From Rhodocyclales bacterium (GTDB lineage: Bacteria > Pseudomonadota > Gammaproteobacteria > Burkholderiales > Rhodocyclaceae): a stretch of 8,348 nt of DNA. Both the position numbers and the translations under genes were made by a program. Below the pieces are notes generated by a model, which was given only the letters and a program-made list of their open reading frames with translations, was not told the origin of the DNA and did no database searches. This document shows, piece by piece, positions 1 through 6,518 of the stretch. The stretch covers positions 1 through 8,348 of the forward strand of contig JAJTBM010000115.1 in assembly GCA_021286885.1 (NCBI GenBank), written 5' to 3'. Each line of letters opens with the position of its first letter. The first letter of the stretch is position 1.

Positions 1-239
1 GCAATCACCACGAACTCGGCGCCCGAATAAGCCTCGGTCTTGTCGAGGGTGGCGCGGAAATTGAGTTCCTTGTTCTTCAGGAAATCAATGATCTCTGCAT
101 CCTCAATCGGGGATTCCTTGCGATTGAGCATCGCCACCTTTTCAGGGACGATATCGAGGGCTACCACCTCATTGTTCTGTGCCAGCAGAAGGGCATTGGA
201 AAGACCCACATACCCGGTACCAACAATTGCAATCTTCAT
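1..239 (-). CDS. ugd: UDP-glucose 6-dehydrogenase, N-terminal part (cut by window edge)
   Basis: Oxidises UDP-glucose to UDP-glucuronate with NAD+ in the cytoplasm, supplying precursors for capsule, exopolysaccharide or lipid A modification. The 79 complete codons visible begin [20 protein letters not shown], the GxGxxG NAD-binding loop of a Rossmann fold at residues 7-12. They continue with NNEVVALDI (the acidic end of beta-2), VAMLN and SPIEDAEI, all hallmarks of the short E. coli-type Ugd. The start at 239 is supported by an AGGTGAG ribosome site just upstream on the minus strand (near 244-250). The C-terminal four fifths lie beyond position 1. It is transcribed away from the rest of the window and does not look like part of the central cluster. 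The family call is secure. A related nucleotide-sugar dehydrogenase with another substrate is the only real alternative. Confidence 0.93.
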   Translation of the reverse strand, partial: MKIAIVGTGYVGLSNALLLAQNNEVVALDIVPEKVAMLNRKESPIEDAEIIDFLKNKELNFRATLDKTEAYSGAEFVVI

Positions 240-336
240 CAAGTCTCACCTAAGCCGAAAGAGAAATTAGTTCTCAAAATCAAATCTTTAGTCCCGCATT
301 CTTGACGAGAACGGGCACAAACTCAATCCTTCCGCC

Positions 337-449
337 CTGCAGATGCAGCTGTTCTGTGCAGCGCATCACGCTCCTGCCCGCAAGCCGGACGGGCACTCAC
401 CTGCATGTCTCCTGCCAAAACTGTAAAACCGCAAGTTTTCAGTTTTTTT
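337..449 (+). ncRNA. Possible small RNA ending in an intrinsic terminator
   Basis: The sequence shows three successive hairpins on the plus strand. The first pairs CTGCA (337-341) with TGCAG (357-361). The second pairs TGCCCG (375-380) with CGGGCA (390-395). The third is the terminator-like stem at 421-442, followed by seven T. A TTGACG hexamer at 302-307 could be a -35, but the matching -10 (AATCCT, 325-330, 17-base spacer) is poor. No plus-strand gene ends here, so the terminator would otherwise have nothing to terminate. This is an inference from structure only. Chance hairpins in a non-coding gap, or an antisense transcript over the ugd leader, are alternatives. Confidence 0.22.
421..449 (+). 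terminator. Terminator-like hairpin with T-run, rightward
   Basis: CTG-T-AAAAC (421-429) pairs with GTTTTCAG (435-442) with one bulged T, and TTTTTTT follows at 443-449. The stem is AT-rich and so weak, but its layout is that of an intrinsic terminator reading rightward. The flanking genes ugd and marR both lie on the minus strand, so it does not end either of them. Confidence 0.35.
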
Positions 450-621
450 GAAATTTTCGCCCAAATCCTTATAGCCCCATAACCGTTTTTGGCACTCACT
501 CGTCTTGCATTCTCCATGTCATGAAAAAATACAATTGACCTGAAAGCCTCACCTACGCTGCAGGCTGCCCATCTTAACATCCTGCGCATTTTGCCATGCA
601 TCCGAAATGCTCTTCAGCGCA

Positions 622-1134
622 CTAAAGCTCAGAAAGAGGCTTGTCTGCGCTGCGTTCATCACGTGTCGGCAACCGGCATATGAGTGCGCCCAAATGGGTA
701 TACAAAGCCTCCAGCGTGGTCTGATCCAAGGCTTGGAGCGCTTCAGGCAAAACACCCTCTGCTGGCCCGGGAGCCATCGCAATCGCATCACAGGCCTCGG
801 TACTCAAGTACAAGCCCACACGACGCTGATCTTCCTCACTACGGCGCTTGATGATCAGGCCCCTAGACACCAATTTATCCACTAGCAAGCTGCACGTAGA
901 CTGGTGAATCGAAAGCTTGCGAGCCAGTTCTGACACCCCGAGCCCAGGTTTATTCGCTGTTTCGTGGAGCAGCCACAACTGGGAACCCGTAACCCCACAA
1001 TGCTGCTCCACCTCCCGAAAATGCTGGCGCACAGTTCCGTAAATCAAGCGAAATTGCTTCAGTACCTGCAAGGCTAACACCCCCTGTTCGAGTTCTGCTA
1101 ACGGGGTGCCCGCAGGGGAGATTTTCGACTTCAT
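622..1134 (-). CDS. MarR-family transcriptional regulator
   Basis: A 170-residue protein with the MarR winged-helix layout: helical dimerisation segments at about 15-48, the HTH at about 50-95 (GVSELARKLSIHQSTCSLLV leading to DKLVSRGLI), a wing with RRSEEDQRR (97-105, the usual D-x-R-R type wing) and a C-terminal helix from about 135. MarR proteins bind palindromic DNA as dimers and are usually released by small aromatic ligands or thiol oxidation. Four cysteines are present (45, 81, 115, 152), so redox sensing cannot be excluded. The start at 1134 gives normal family length but has a weak ribosome site (GGAA only 2 bases upstream). An alternative ATG at 1167 overlaps the stop of the upstream hydrolase gene as TGATG and would add 11 residues with translational coupling. 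Either way the gene follows the hydrolase in one transcript. It probably controls the divergent region at 1950-2173 (inference). Confidence 0.87.
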   Translation of the reverse strand: MKSKISPAGTPLAELEQGVLALQVLKQFRLIYGTVRQHFREVEQHCGVTGSQLWLLHETANKPGLGVSELARKLSIHQSTCSLLVDKLVSRGLIIKRRSEEDQRRVGLYLSTEACDAIAMAPGPAEGVLPEALQALDQTTLEALYTHLGALICRLPTRDERSADKPLSEL

Positions 1135-1166
1135 GGTTCCGGTAATCTTGATTGAAAAAAGCTGCA

Positions 1167-1949
1167 TCAGCCACGGTTTCGCACCGCAGCATAGAATGCA
1201 TCCAGTACGGGAGTGCAGTCTAGCAGCTGATCCTGATCTGGTAGATGAAACTCTGGGTGCCATTGCACCCCCACCACAAAACGCTGGCGGGTATGGCGTA
1301 TCGCCTCGATCACACCATCCCCCGTCGCCTGGGCCTCTACAACCAGATCCCGCCCTAGGGTACGCACTGCTTGGTGATGAATAGACACCACCTGCCCGTA
1401 TCCCACATCTTCAAACCACTGGGAAAACTGCCCTCCCTGAACGAAGCTCACCTCATGACTGTGTCGATCATAGGCTTCTGCCAGATGCCTGACAGAGGAT
1501 GGGCACTGGGTAGGAATATCCTGGTAGAGGGTGCCTCCAAAGGCCACGTTGATGAGCTGCATTCCTCGGCAGATTCCAAGCACGGGCTTATCTACCTCTA
1601 CGAATTCATGCAACAGCTCCATTTCGTAGGCATCCCGAACCTCATCTCCCGCCCATGCGGCTTCGAGCGGAGACTCCCCATAAGCCAATGGGCTCACATC
1701 GGCCCCCCCTTGCAACACGAGTCCATCCAGAAACTCGGCGTAATCCCGAAGCCGGATATTGCTACGGTGCATGGGCCCGTCTTTGAGGATGGACGGAATC
1801 ATGAAGACCAAAACATCCCGCGACATGATCCACTGGGCCACCGACTGCTCCAGAACCTGCAAAGTTTTGGTCTCGATGCCAGAAGCCCCCTCTTTGGGGT
1901 GGAACAAGCGTGCGGAGAGCCCGATACGCAACGTTGACTGTCGTCCCAT
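1167..1949 (-). CDS. PuuD-like gamma-glutamyl hydrolase (class I glutamine amidotransferase fold, peptidase C26)
   Basis: A 260-residue cytoplasmic enzyme. Family members hydrolyse gamma-glutamyl amide bonds, the best known being gamma-glutamyl-GABA (PuuD) in putrescine breakdown. Visible motifs in order: GLVLQGGADVSPLAYGE (76-91, the substrate-pocket glycine stretch), KPVLGICRGMQLINVAFGG (121-139) with nucleophile Cys127, SIHHQAV (189-195) and VVGVQWHPEF (225-234) with His231 and Glu233 completing the triad. Length matches the family. The start at 1949 is fixed by an AGGAGGTGA ribosome site 4 bases from the ATG; the longer reading from 1985 lacks this and is rejected. The puuABC genes are absent, but a YbdK-type gamma-glutamyl ligase lies in the divergent operon. 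The substrate may therefore be whatever that ligase makes rather than gamma-glutamyl-GABA (inference). Family call firm, substrate unknown. Confidence 0.9.
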   Translation of the reverse strand: MGRQSTLRIGLSARLFHPKEGASGIETKTLQVLEQSVAQWIMSRDVLVFMIPSILKDGPMHRSNIRLRDYAEFLDGLVLQGGADVSPLAYGESPLEAAWAGDEVRDAYEMELLHEFVEVDKPVLGICRGMQLINVAFGGTLYQDIPTQCPSSVRHLAEAYDRHSHEVSFVQGGQFSQWFEDVGYGQVVSIHHQAVRTLGRDLVVEAQATGDGVIEAIRHTRQRFVVGVQWHPEFHLPDQDQLLDCTPVLDAFYAAVRNRG

Positions 1950-1953
1950 TTCC

Positions 1954-1962
1954 TCACCTCCT
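1954..1962 (-). promoter_or_regulatory. Ribosome binding site that fixes the hydrolase start
   Basis: The minus strand reads AGGAGGTGA, a full match to the anti-Shine-Dalgarno sequence, with GGAA between it and the ATG at 1949. It decides in favour of this start over the upstream in-frame ATG at 1985. Its strength suggests efficient translation once the transcript is made. Confidence 0.8.
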
Positions 1963-2008
1963 GTAGCGTGCGGGCCTACATGCACAAAAACATTGAAAAC
2001 AAATTAGA

Positions 2009-2036
2009 TTTATATCAATATATTTAACCGAAACAA
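2009..2036 (-). promoter_or_regulatory. Candidate promoter for the hydrolase-marR transcript
   Basis: On the minus strand a -35-like TTGTTT (2036-2031) and a -10-like TATAAA (2014-2009) are separated by 16 bases. The gene start lies about 60 bases downstream. The -35 overlaps the 16-base palindrome at 2031-2046, as expected of a repressed promoter. The whole stretch is AT-rich, so such matches can occur by chance. I could not find an equally good promoter for the antiporter operon on the plus strand. TTGAAA at 1993-1998 with an AT-rich segment near 2017-2024 is a weak option. Confidence 0.4.
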
Positions 2037-2046
2037 AGCTCTGTTT
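2031..2046. promoter_or_regulatory. Imperfect palindrome, candidate MarR operator
   Basis: AAACAAAGCTCTGTTT is self-complementary at 14 of 16 positions and centred on AGCT, the symmetry expected for a MarR dimer. It lies in the divergent gap about 80 bases from the hydrolase start and about 130 from the antiporter start. The right arm with one more base, GCTCTGTTTG (2038-2047), recurs exactly as its complement CAAACAGAGC at 2106-2115. Binding by the neighbouring MarR protein is inferred from proximity and symmetry. Confidence 0.45.
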
Positions 2047-2105
2047 GTAAAAAACCCATACAAAACCAAACTTAAATCTTTTATTTCAACAGCTTAAGCA
2101 AAAAT

Positions 2106-2146
2106 CAAACAGAGCGGCCTTGCAGCTTTAGCCGCAAACAGCTGTT
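2106..2146. promoter_or_regulatory. Second candidate operator area: half-site plus perfect 10-base palindrome
   Basis: CAAACAGAGC (2106-2115) is the inverted copy of one arm of the palindrome at 2031-2046. AACAGCTGTT (2137-2146) is a perfect 10-base palindrome sharing the AACA...AGCT...TGTT character. AACAGCT also occurs at 2089-2095. These sites lie 28-68 bases ahead of the antiporter start, where a repressor could block the rightward operon. Two site clusters, one near each gene start, would let a single regulator control both directions. Confidence 0.33.
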
Positions 2147-2173
2147 CATATCGACACCAAGGAGGATCTCGCC

Positions 2174-3430
2174 ATGCAGCATCTACGCGATGCATGGGAG
2201 GCGATGCAGGATCGTTTGTTTTTCTTGCCCCCGCTTCCTGATCAGGTGGACCCACTCATCCTGTTTGCCCTGCTCGTTGTCGCCGGGCTCCTGGTAGGGC
2301 AGTTGCTGTACCGCCATTTTGGTTTGTCGCGCATCGTTGGCTACGTACTGGCAGGCGCCATTGCCGGCCCTGGCGCCCTGGGTTGGCTCAACACTGAGAC
2401 ACTCGCCCTCGCCAAGCCAGTGGCAGACACAGCCCTTGGCCTACTCCTGCTCGAAACAGGACGCCATCTGGATCTGCGGTGGCTGCGTGCAAACCGAGGG
2501 CTACTCCCTGCTGCACTCACTGAATCCAGCCTCGCCTTTGCAGGCATATTTTTATTCAGCTATACCATCGTTGGTCTTTCCGCGGGCTGGAGTGCCGCGA
2601 CTGCAGCCATCACCATGGCATCAGCGCCGGCAGTCGTACTGTTAACCACCGAAGAAAACCATGCGCAAGGGCAAGTCAGCCAGCGCACACTGCTACTCAC
2701 AGCCCTGAATTGCGCCTTTTCATTTGTCGTATTTTCCTGCGTACTGGGCGTACTCCACGCCGAGCAAACCGAAGACATTTTTAATGCGCTTATCCACCCC
2801 TTTTGGGTCCTGGGCGGTAGCGTATTAATTGGACTAGGCGGCGCACGAATCGCTCTAGGAATTGCAAGAGTCCAGCAGGAGAGCCCCGTACTACGTGTTT
2901 TTGTACTGGTGGCGACAGCACTGCTCGCCATCGGCACTGCACGCATGCTGGCCGTTCCCGTTTTCCTCAGTTTGTTCATGATGGGCGTCGCCCTCAGTCT
3001 GCTGGATAAAGATCGCTTACTGAGCTACACAAATCTGCCAGACGGACACTGGATTCTGGCAATTGTGTTGTTTGTGGTAACCGGCGCCATGCTTCCCCTC
3101 CAGGATCTGAGCTGGAGCTCAGGCCTTCTCGCCCTCGGGCTGCTGCTGGTACGCGGTGCTGCCAAATTTGCAGGGGTACTGTGGGCAGGTCAGCGGGATT
3201 TACCCATGGCTAAGCGCAGGTTAGTGGGCTTGGGCATCCAACCTCTTTCTGCCACCGCTATTTTCATGGCAGCAGAAATCGTTGGCATTTACCCCGAAGT
3301 GGGCAGTCAGGCACTGCTACTTCCTTTACTGGCCGCCGCCCTCATGGAGTTTATCGGCCCCCAGCTGTGCCGCCATGCGCTGCAAAAAGCTGGTGAAACA
3401 GTACCGGAGCCCACAAGGAGCGCCCCATGA
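2174..3430 (+). CDS. CPA2-type cation/proton antiporter, membrane domain only
   Basis: A 418-residue inner-membrane protein with about 12 hydrophobic segments (first at about 27-45, last at about 375-396). Family features are the re-entrant SRIVGYVLAGAIAGPGALG (52-70), DTALGLLLLETGRHLDL (85-101, resembling the conserved E-x-G-x-x-L of KefB/KefC) and a lysine in RGAAKFAGV (327-335). It would exchange K+ or Na+ for protons. There is no C-terminal TrkA-N (RCK) nucleotide-binding domain, so it is a short form unlike KefB/KefC. Unusually, the segment where NapA/NhaA-type carriers have an ND or DD ion-binding pair reads TALNCAFSF, giving Asn179-Cys180 and no acidic residue. The start is supported by GGAGG at 2161-2165. 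The stop overlaps the start of the YbdK gene (ATGA), implying translational coupling. Family call firm, ion unknown. Confidence 0.87.
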   Translation: MQHLRDAWEAMQDRLFFLPPLPDQVDPLILFALLVVAGLLVGQLLYRHFGLSRIVGYVLAGAIAGPGALGWLNTETLALAKPVADTALGLLLLETGRHLDLRWLRANRGLLPAALTESSLAFAGIFLFSYTIVGLSAGWSAATAAITMASAPAVVLLTTEENHAQGQVSQRTLLLTALNCAFSFVVFSCVLGVLHAEQTEDIFNALIHPFWVLGGSVLIGLGGARIALGIARVQQESPVLRVFVLVATALLAIGTARMLAVPVFLSLFMMGVALSLLDKDRLLSYTNLPDGHWILAIVLFVVTGAMLPLQDLSWSSGLLALGLLLVRGAAKFAGVLWAGQRDLPMAKRRLVGLGIQPLSATAIFMAAEIVGIYPEVGSQALLLPLLAAALMEFIGPQLCRHALQKAGETVPEPTRSAP

Positions 3431-4605
3431 AACCCACCTATCAACTACCTTTCACCGCTAGCCGTGCCCTAACCTTAGGGGTAGAACTAGAACTGCAACT
3501 CGTATCACCACGGGATTTCGATCTAACCCGTGCCGCAACAGATCTACTGGCTAGCCTGCACCATGACGGGCGCCATGGTGATGTGAAGCTCGAAATTACC
3601 GAAAGCATGATCGAGATTAACACTCAGCCTCGCCAGGATATTACGGCCATCACCCAGGATCTGGAGGGGCTGCGCGCACTGCTCGTAGATCAATGCCAAA
3701 AAAATAATATTTCCATTTGTGGCGGCGGCACTCATCCTTTTCACCGCTGGCCCGAGCGGCGTATTTGCCCAGGAGAACGTTTCGCTTTCTTGCATGATCG
3801 CTACGGCTATCTGAGTAAGCAATTTACAGTTTTCGGCCAACATATCCACATTGGCGTCACCTCCGGGGATGATGCAATTTGGCTGACCCACGCGCTCAAC
3901 GCCTACGTTCCCTATTTTATCGCGCTGTCAGCCTCATCACCTTTCCAAGACGGAACAGACACCCATTTCGATTCTGCTCGGCTCACAGCAGTCTCCGCTT
4001 TTCCCCTTTCGGGGCAAGCCCCAGGAACGCTGAACAGCTGGGCTGATTTTGAAAAACATCTGGAGCTTCTGCAAGCTTGTGGTGTCGCCCACGGAATCAA
4101 AGATCTGTATTGGGATGTACGCCCCAAACCCGAATACGGCACCGTAGAAATTCGAGTATGCGACACTCCACTGCACATTGACCGCGCAGCTGAGCTTGCC
4201 GCCTTTGCTCAAAGCCTAGCAAGCTATCTGCTACGCGAAAGACCTGTGATTTCACCCGAACTGCAAGGGCTGGTGGCCCGCTACAACAAATTCCAAGCAT
4301 GCCGCTACGGCTTGCATGCCGAATTGGCCGACCCCATTGCCCATCAAACCCAGCCCCTTGCCCACACCTTGATCGTTCTGCTCGACACCCTACGCCCTGA
4401 TGCCCAGGCCCTAGGCTGCCGGGCTCAACTCGAACACCTGCGCGAAGTGTGCACTCAAGGGGGCGACGCCCACTGGCTACGCCACTATCTGCACACACAT
4501 CCGAGTCTGCCTGAACTTACACGAGCCGCCACCGAACGCTTCGCCCAAAAATCGGCTTACCTGCATACCAAGCCCCCAGCTACGCCCTCCCACACGTCGA
4601 GGTAA
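3427..4605 (+). CDS. ybdK: YbdK-type carboxylate-amine ligase (glutamate-cysteine ligase family 2)
   Basis: A 392-residue ATP-grasp-like cytoplasmic ligase of the GCS2 family, joining a carboxylate (typically the gamma-carboxyl of glutamate) to an amine. E. coli YbdK has only weak glutamate-cysteine ligase activity, so its true amine substrate is uncertain. Motifs in order: LGVELELQLV (17-26, metal/ATP-binding glutamates), EITESMIEINT (56-66), ICGGGTHPF (97-105), FGQHIHIGV (136-144), YWDVRPKPEYGTVEIRVCDT (228-247) and NKFQACRYGL (287-296), all intact. Length is slightly above the usual ~370; the last 15 or so residues (TKPPATPSHTSR) look like a disordered tail. It overlaps the antiporter stop by 4 bases and is 4 bases from the next gene, so it is mid-operon. 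Alongside the divergent PuuD-like hydrolase it suggests synthesis and breakdown of a gamma-glutamyl compound (inference). Confidence 0.92.
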   Translation: MKPTYQLPFTASRALTLGVELELQLVSPRDFDLTRAATDLLASLHHDGRHGDVKLEITESMIEINTQPRQDITAITQDLEGLRALLVDQCQKNNISICGGGTHPFHRWPERRICPGERFAFLHDRYGYLSKQFTVFGQHIHIGVTSGDDAIWLTHALNAYVPYFIALSASSPFQDGTDTHFDSARLTAVSAFPLSGQAPGTLNSWADFEKHLELLQACGVAHGIKDLYWDVRPKPEYGTVEIRVCDTPLHIDRAAELAAFAQSLASYLLRERPVISPELQGLVARYNKFQACRYGLHAELADPIAHQTQPLAHTLIVLLDTLRPDAQALGCRAQLEHLREVCTQGGDAHWLRHYLHTHPSLPELTRAATERFAQKSAYLHTKPPATPSHTSR

Positions 4606-4609
4606 AACC

Positions 4610-5863
4610 GTGAATCGCTTTTTACTTCTGAGCGCCCTACTCGCCACCATGCCCGCCCAAGCAAATGACGCGTGCCAGGAAACTCCATCCAGCCCCACCA
4701 CTTTCCCACCGGACAGTTTGATAAGCCCTGCTGATTGGCTTAGTCCAGGCAAGCATCAAATCGGGCTGACCCACGCCTTGCGTTTTGTTCCAGCCACGCA
4801 GGTCAGCCCACCCCTTGGAGAACCACGCCCTTTCCCGCTTGGCCCCCCCGGCATGGATGTGGATCAACTCGAAGCCACCGACCCCGCCGATGGACGCCAA
4901 CGCAGCTTACGATTTTTGCTTGAAACCAGAATCAATGCCGAAGGCGTAGTGGTGCTGCGACAAGGCAAGCAGGTTTTAGACTACCGACGCACAGGCTTTG
5001 ACCCCACTCAAGCACGACTATTACTCGATGCTAGTCGTCCTATCTTGGCGACAATGCTGGCCCGTGCGGCAGGAGATGGACGAATCAGCCGAGAAAAAGC
5101 CCTTAACCGCGTCATTTCAGAGTTCAGCCCGGTCCGCGAACTGAGCAAAGTCTCGGTTCAACGCGTTTTCAGTGGTCGTAGTGGCTTGCAATGGAGTCGG
5201 GACGATCTCGAACGGTGGGAAAAAGAAGCCCGGGGGCAAAGCACGGGTCGTAGCGGCATCCGCGCTTGGCTCAACAAGCGTGGCAATTGGCCACGCGCCC
5301 AAACACGTCCTGCCCCCGACCTGCAAAACCCCAGTGCCGAACTGCTACTCTGGCTCAATGAAAAAGCATGGCAACGTCGCCCCCCTCAACTGCTATGTGA
5401 GCTCCAGCAAAGCATCAAAGCCCGTCACCCCGCTTACTGGACTCAAGATGCAAAAGGCAATTACGTGGCCGACGGGCTGGGGCTCAGCCTGGAAGACTTT
5501 GCCCGTTTCGGTCAAAGCCTGATCGACACACGCCAGCGCCGCGCAGCCCGCCCTCTGGCACCTGCTTGGTTTATGGAAAGCATTAGTACACCCAGCGACA
5601 GCCTTGATATTCAGCCCCCCGAACTGGCAGGCCTGAAGGGTAAAAGCACGTGGCAATACTATTTCACCCAGCCTGGGGATCGTGGTCGCCAAGCAGCCAT
5701 TATTGGCAGCTACGGCACTAGTTTGTACCTGGATTTCGATAAAAACATTGTTGTGGCTGTATTCGCAAGCAATGCAGCCAAACACAGCGCGCTGCTGAGT
5801 GCAGCACTCGACAGTCTATGGCAAACCAGTCGCAAGATCAGTGTAGAAAATGAGCGCCGATAA
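4610..5863 (+). CDS. Exported beta-lactamase-fold (serine hydrolase-like) protein, probably catalytically altered
   Basis: A 417-residue protein starting with GTG at 4610. GAGGTAA overlaps the preceding stop as its ribosome site. Residues 1-18 (MNRFLLLSALLATMPAQA) form a signal peptide, so it acts in the periplasm. The body resembles class C beta-lactamase/NylB-type hydrolases: VVVLRQGKQVLDYRRTGFDP (113-132), SGRSGLQWSRDD (188-199), DGLGLSLEDFARFGQSLID (288-306), APAWFMESI (317-325), and a C-terminal strand pair AAIIGSYGTSLYLDFDKNIV (362-381). Where active relatives carry S-x-x-K, this protein appears to read D140-A-S-R143, and the usual Y-x-N/Y-S segment is also not recognisable around 236-246. 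It may be a non-catalytic binding protein or use another mechanism; the alignment was made by eye. It sits 4 bases after ybdK and overlaps the next gene by 14 bases. Confidence 0.75.
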   Translation: MNRFLLLSALLATMPAQANDACQETPSSPTTFPPDSLISPADWLSPGKHQIGLTHALRFVPATQVSPPLGEPRPFPLGPPGMDVDQLEATDPADGRQRSLRFLLETRINAEGVVVLRQGKQVLDYRRTGFDPTQARLLLDASRPILATMLARAAGDGRISREKALNRVISEFSPVRELSKVSVQRVFSGRSGLQWSRDDLERWEKEARGQSTGRSGIRAWLNKRGNWPRAQTRPAPDLQNPSAELLLWLNEKAWQRRPPQLLCELQQSIKARHPAYWTQDAKGNYVADGLGLSLEDFARFGQSLIDTRQRRAARPLAPAWFMESISTPSDSLDIQPPELAGLKGKSTWQYYFTQPGDRGRQAAIIGSYGTSLYLDFDKNIVVAVFASNAAKHSALLSAALDSLWQTSRKISVENERR

Positions 5864-6420
5864 CCGTATGCGGCACACTTTGTACGTTGCCAGCCTTCTA
5901 CCTGCCATACGTTTAAAACTTTGCATAGCTCGGATCTATCGATACTGGCCTATATTCGTATTAACGACTCTGGCCCTCAACGCACGCTCCAGTTGGGCAG
6001 AAGCCGGCACGTTTATTGGTCTCTGGCACCCCCGCGCTACCCGCATTATGCAAATCGCAACACGCTACGCCATTCCGGCAGAACAAACCGAGCACGACTC
6101 TGCCATTCGCCTGCGACTATCCACCGACAACTTGTTCCCCGAGCACCAAGACAAACTGACATCCAAAGGCAAGATGTTGATGGAGAGCCTAGGGCGCGAG
6201 CAGCCTCACTGGGCACGCTCATCTTCCTGCGCGTGGCTACAATCCTGTGCTCTTTGGCTGGCGTCTGAGTGCTTTAAGACAATCACTGGTGGCGTGCGGC
6301 ATCCCAGCCACGCAGATCCGCGCCCAAGTGCTGGACACTGCTGAACACCCGGTTCCACCTGAAGAAATACTGAGGTACGGGCAAGAAGTTCAACTCGCGA
6401 TCTTGCCAACACAGCCCTGA
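5850..6420 (+). pseudogene. OmpA-domain periplasmic protein gene with a single-base frameshift
   Basis: The reading frame from ATG 5850 gives an export signal (hydrophobic IFVLTTLALNA then SSWA at 35-50) and the first half of an OmpA C-terminal-like, peptidoglycan-binding domain: IRLRLSTDNLFPEHQDKLTS (86-105). After about codon 115 this frame turns to nonsense. The domain resumes in the next frame: LTGHAHLPARGYNPVLFGWR, then LSALRQSLVACGIPATQIRA, ending at TGA 6418-6420. These match the GH-D/N-x-x-LS-x-x-RA-x-x-V-x-x-x-L pattern of OmpA domains. Removing one G from GGG at 6192-6194 gives a single 189-residue frame. The cause could be a real mutation, a sequencing error or programmed slippage. 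If read without shifting, the product ends at 6344 with half a domain. The start overlaps the serine hydrolase gene by 14 bases, so it belongs to the operon and is probably its last gene. An ATG at 5868 is another possible start. Confidence 0.72.
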
Positions 6421-6480
6421 AACCGGGCAAACCAACCCCAGGCTTGAATGACGTCAGAAAACAGTACGCTCAGAAACGCA

Positions 6481-6507
6481 AAAAGCCCGTCACGAGGACG
6501 GGCTTTT
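6481..6507. terminator. Bidirectional intrinsic terminator between the operon and tRNA-Phe
   Basis: AAAAGCCCGTC (6481-6491) pairs perfectly with GACGGGCTTTT (6497-6507) around a 5-base loop. On the minus strand the stem is followed by five T (6484-6480), so it ends the tRNA-Phe transcript 12 bases after the CCA. On the plus strand it has four T and can end the antiporter-to-OmpA operon, whose last stop lies 60 bases before it. Confidence 0.88.
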
Positions 6508-6518
6508 GTGCTTTGACT

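Larger units (their letters stand above)
240..621. other. Intergenic region between ugd and the MarR gene, no convincing gene
   Basis: No open frame here has recognisable family motifs or a good ribosome site. Visible structure includes a small dyad GAGAA-n5-TTCTC (261-275) in the ugd leader, a 9-base direct repeat GGCACTCAC (392-400 and 491-499), and three hairpins ending in a T-run (337-449, listed separately). The ugd promoter should lie here on the minus strand, but I could not pick a confident -35/-10 pair. A TATAAG stretch (minus strand, near 467-472) is a weak -10 candidate without a good -35. The MarR gene ends at 622 and has no clear intrinsic terminator after it. Confidence 0.6.

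Noticed and set aside
323..601. Open frame on the minus strand between marR and ugd
   Set aside because: No family resemblance, no ribosome site, composition like random sequence, and it covers hairpin-rich non-coding DNA.
586..610. Hairpin GCATTT...AAATGC just after the MarR stop
   Set aside because: Only a 6-base stem with a long loop and no T-run on either strand, so not called a terminator.
1371..1937. 188-codon plus-strand frame opposite the hydrolase gene
   Set aside because: It lies wholly within the well-supported PuuD-like gene and has no recognisable domain.
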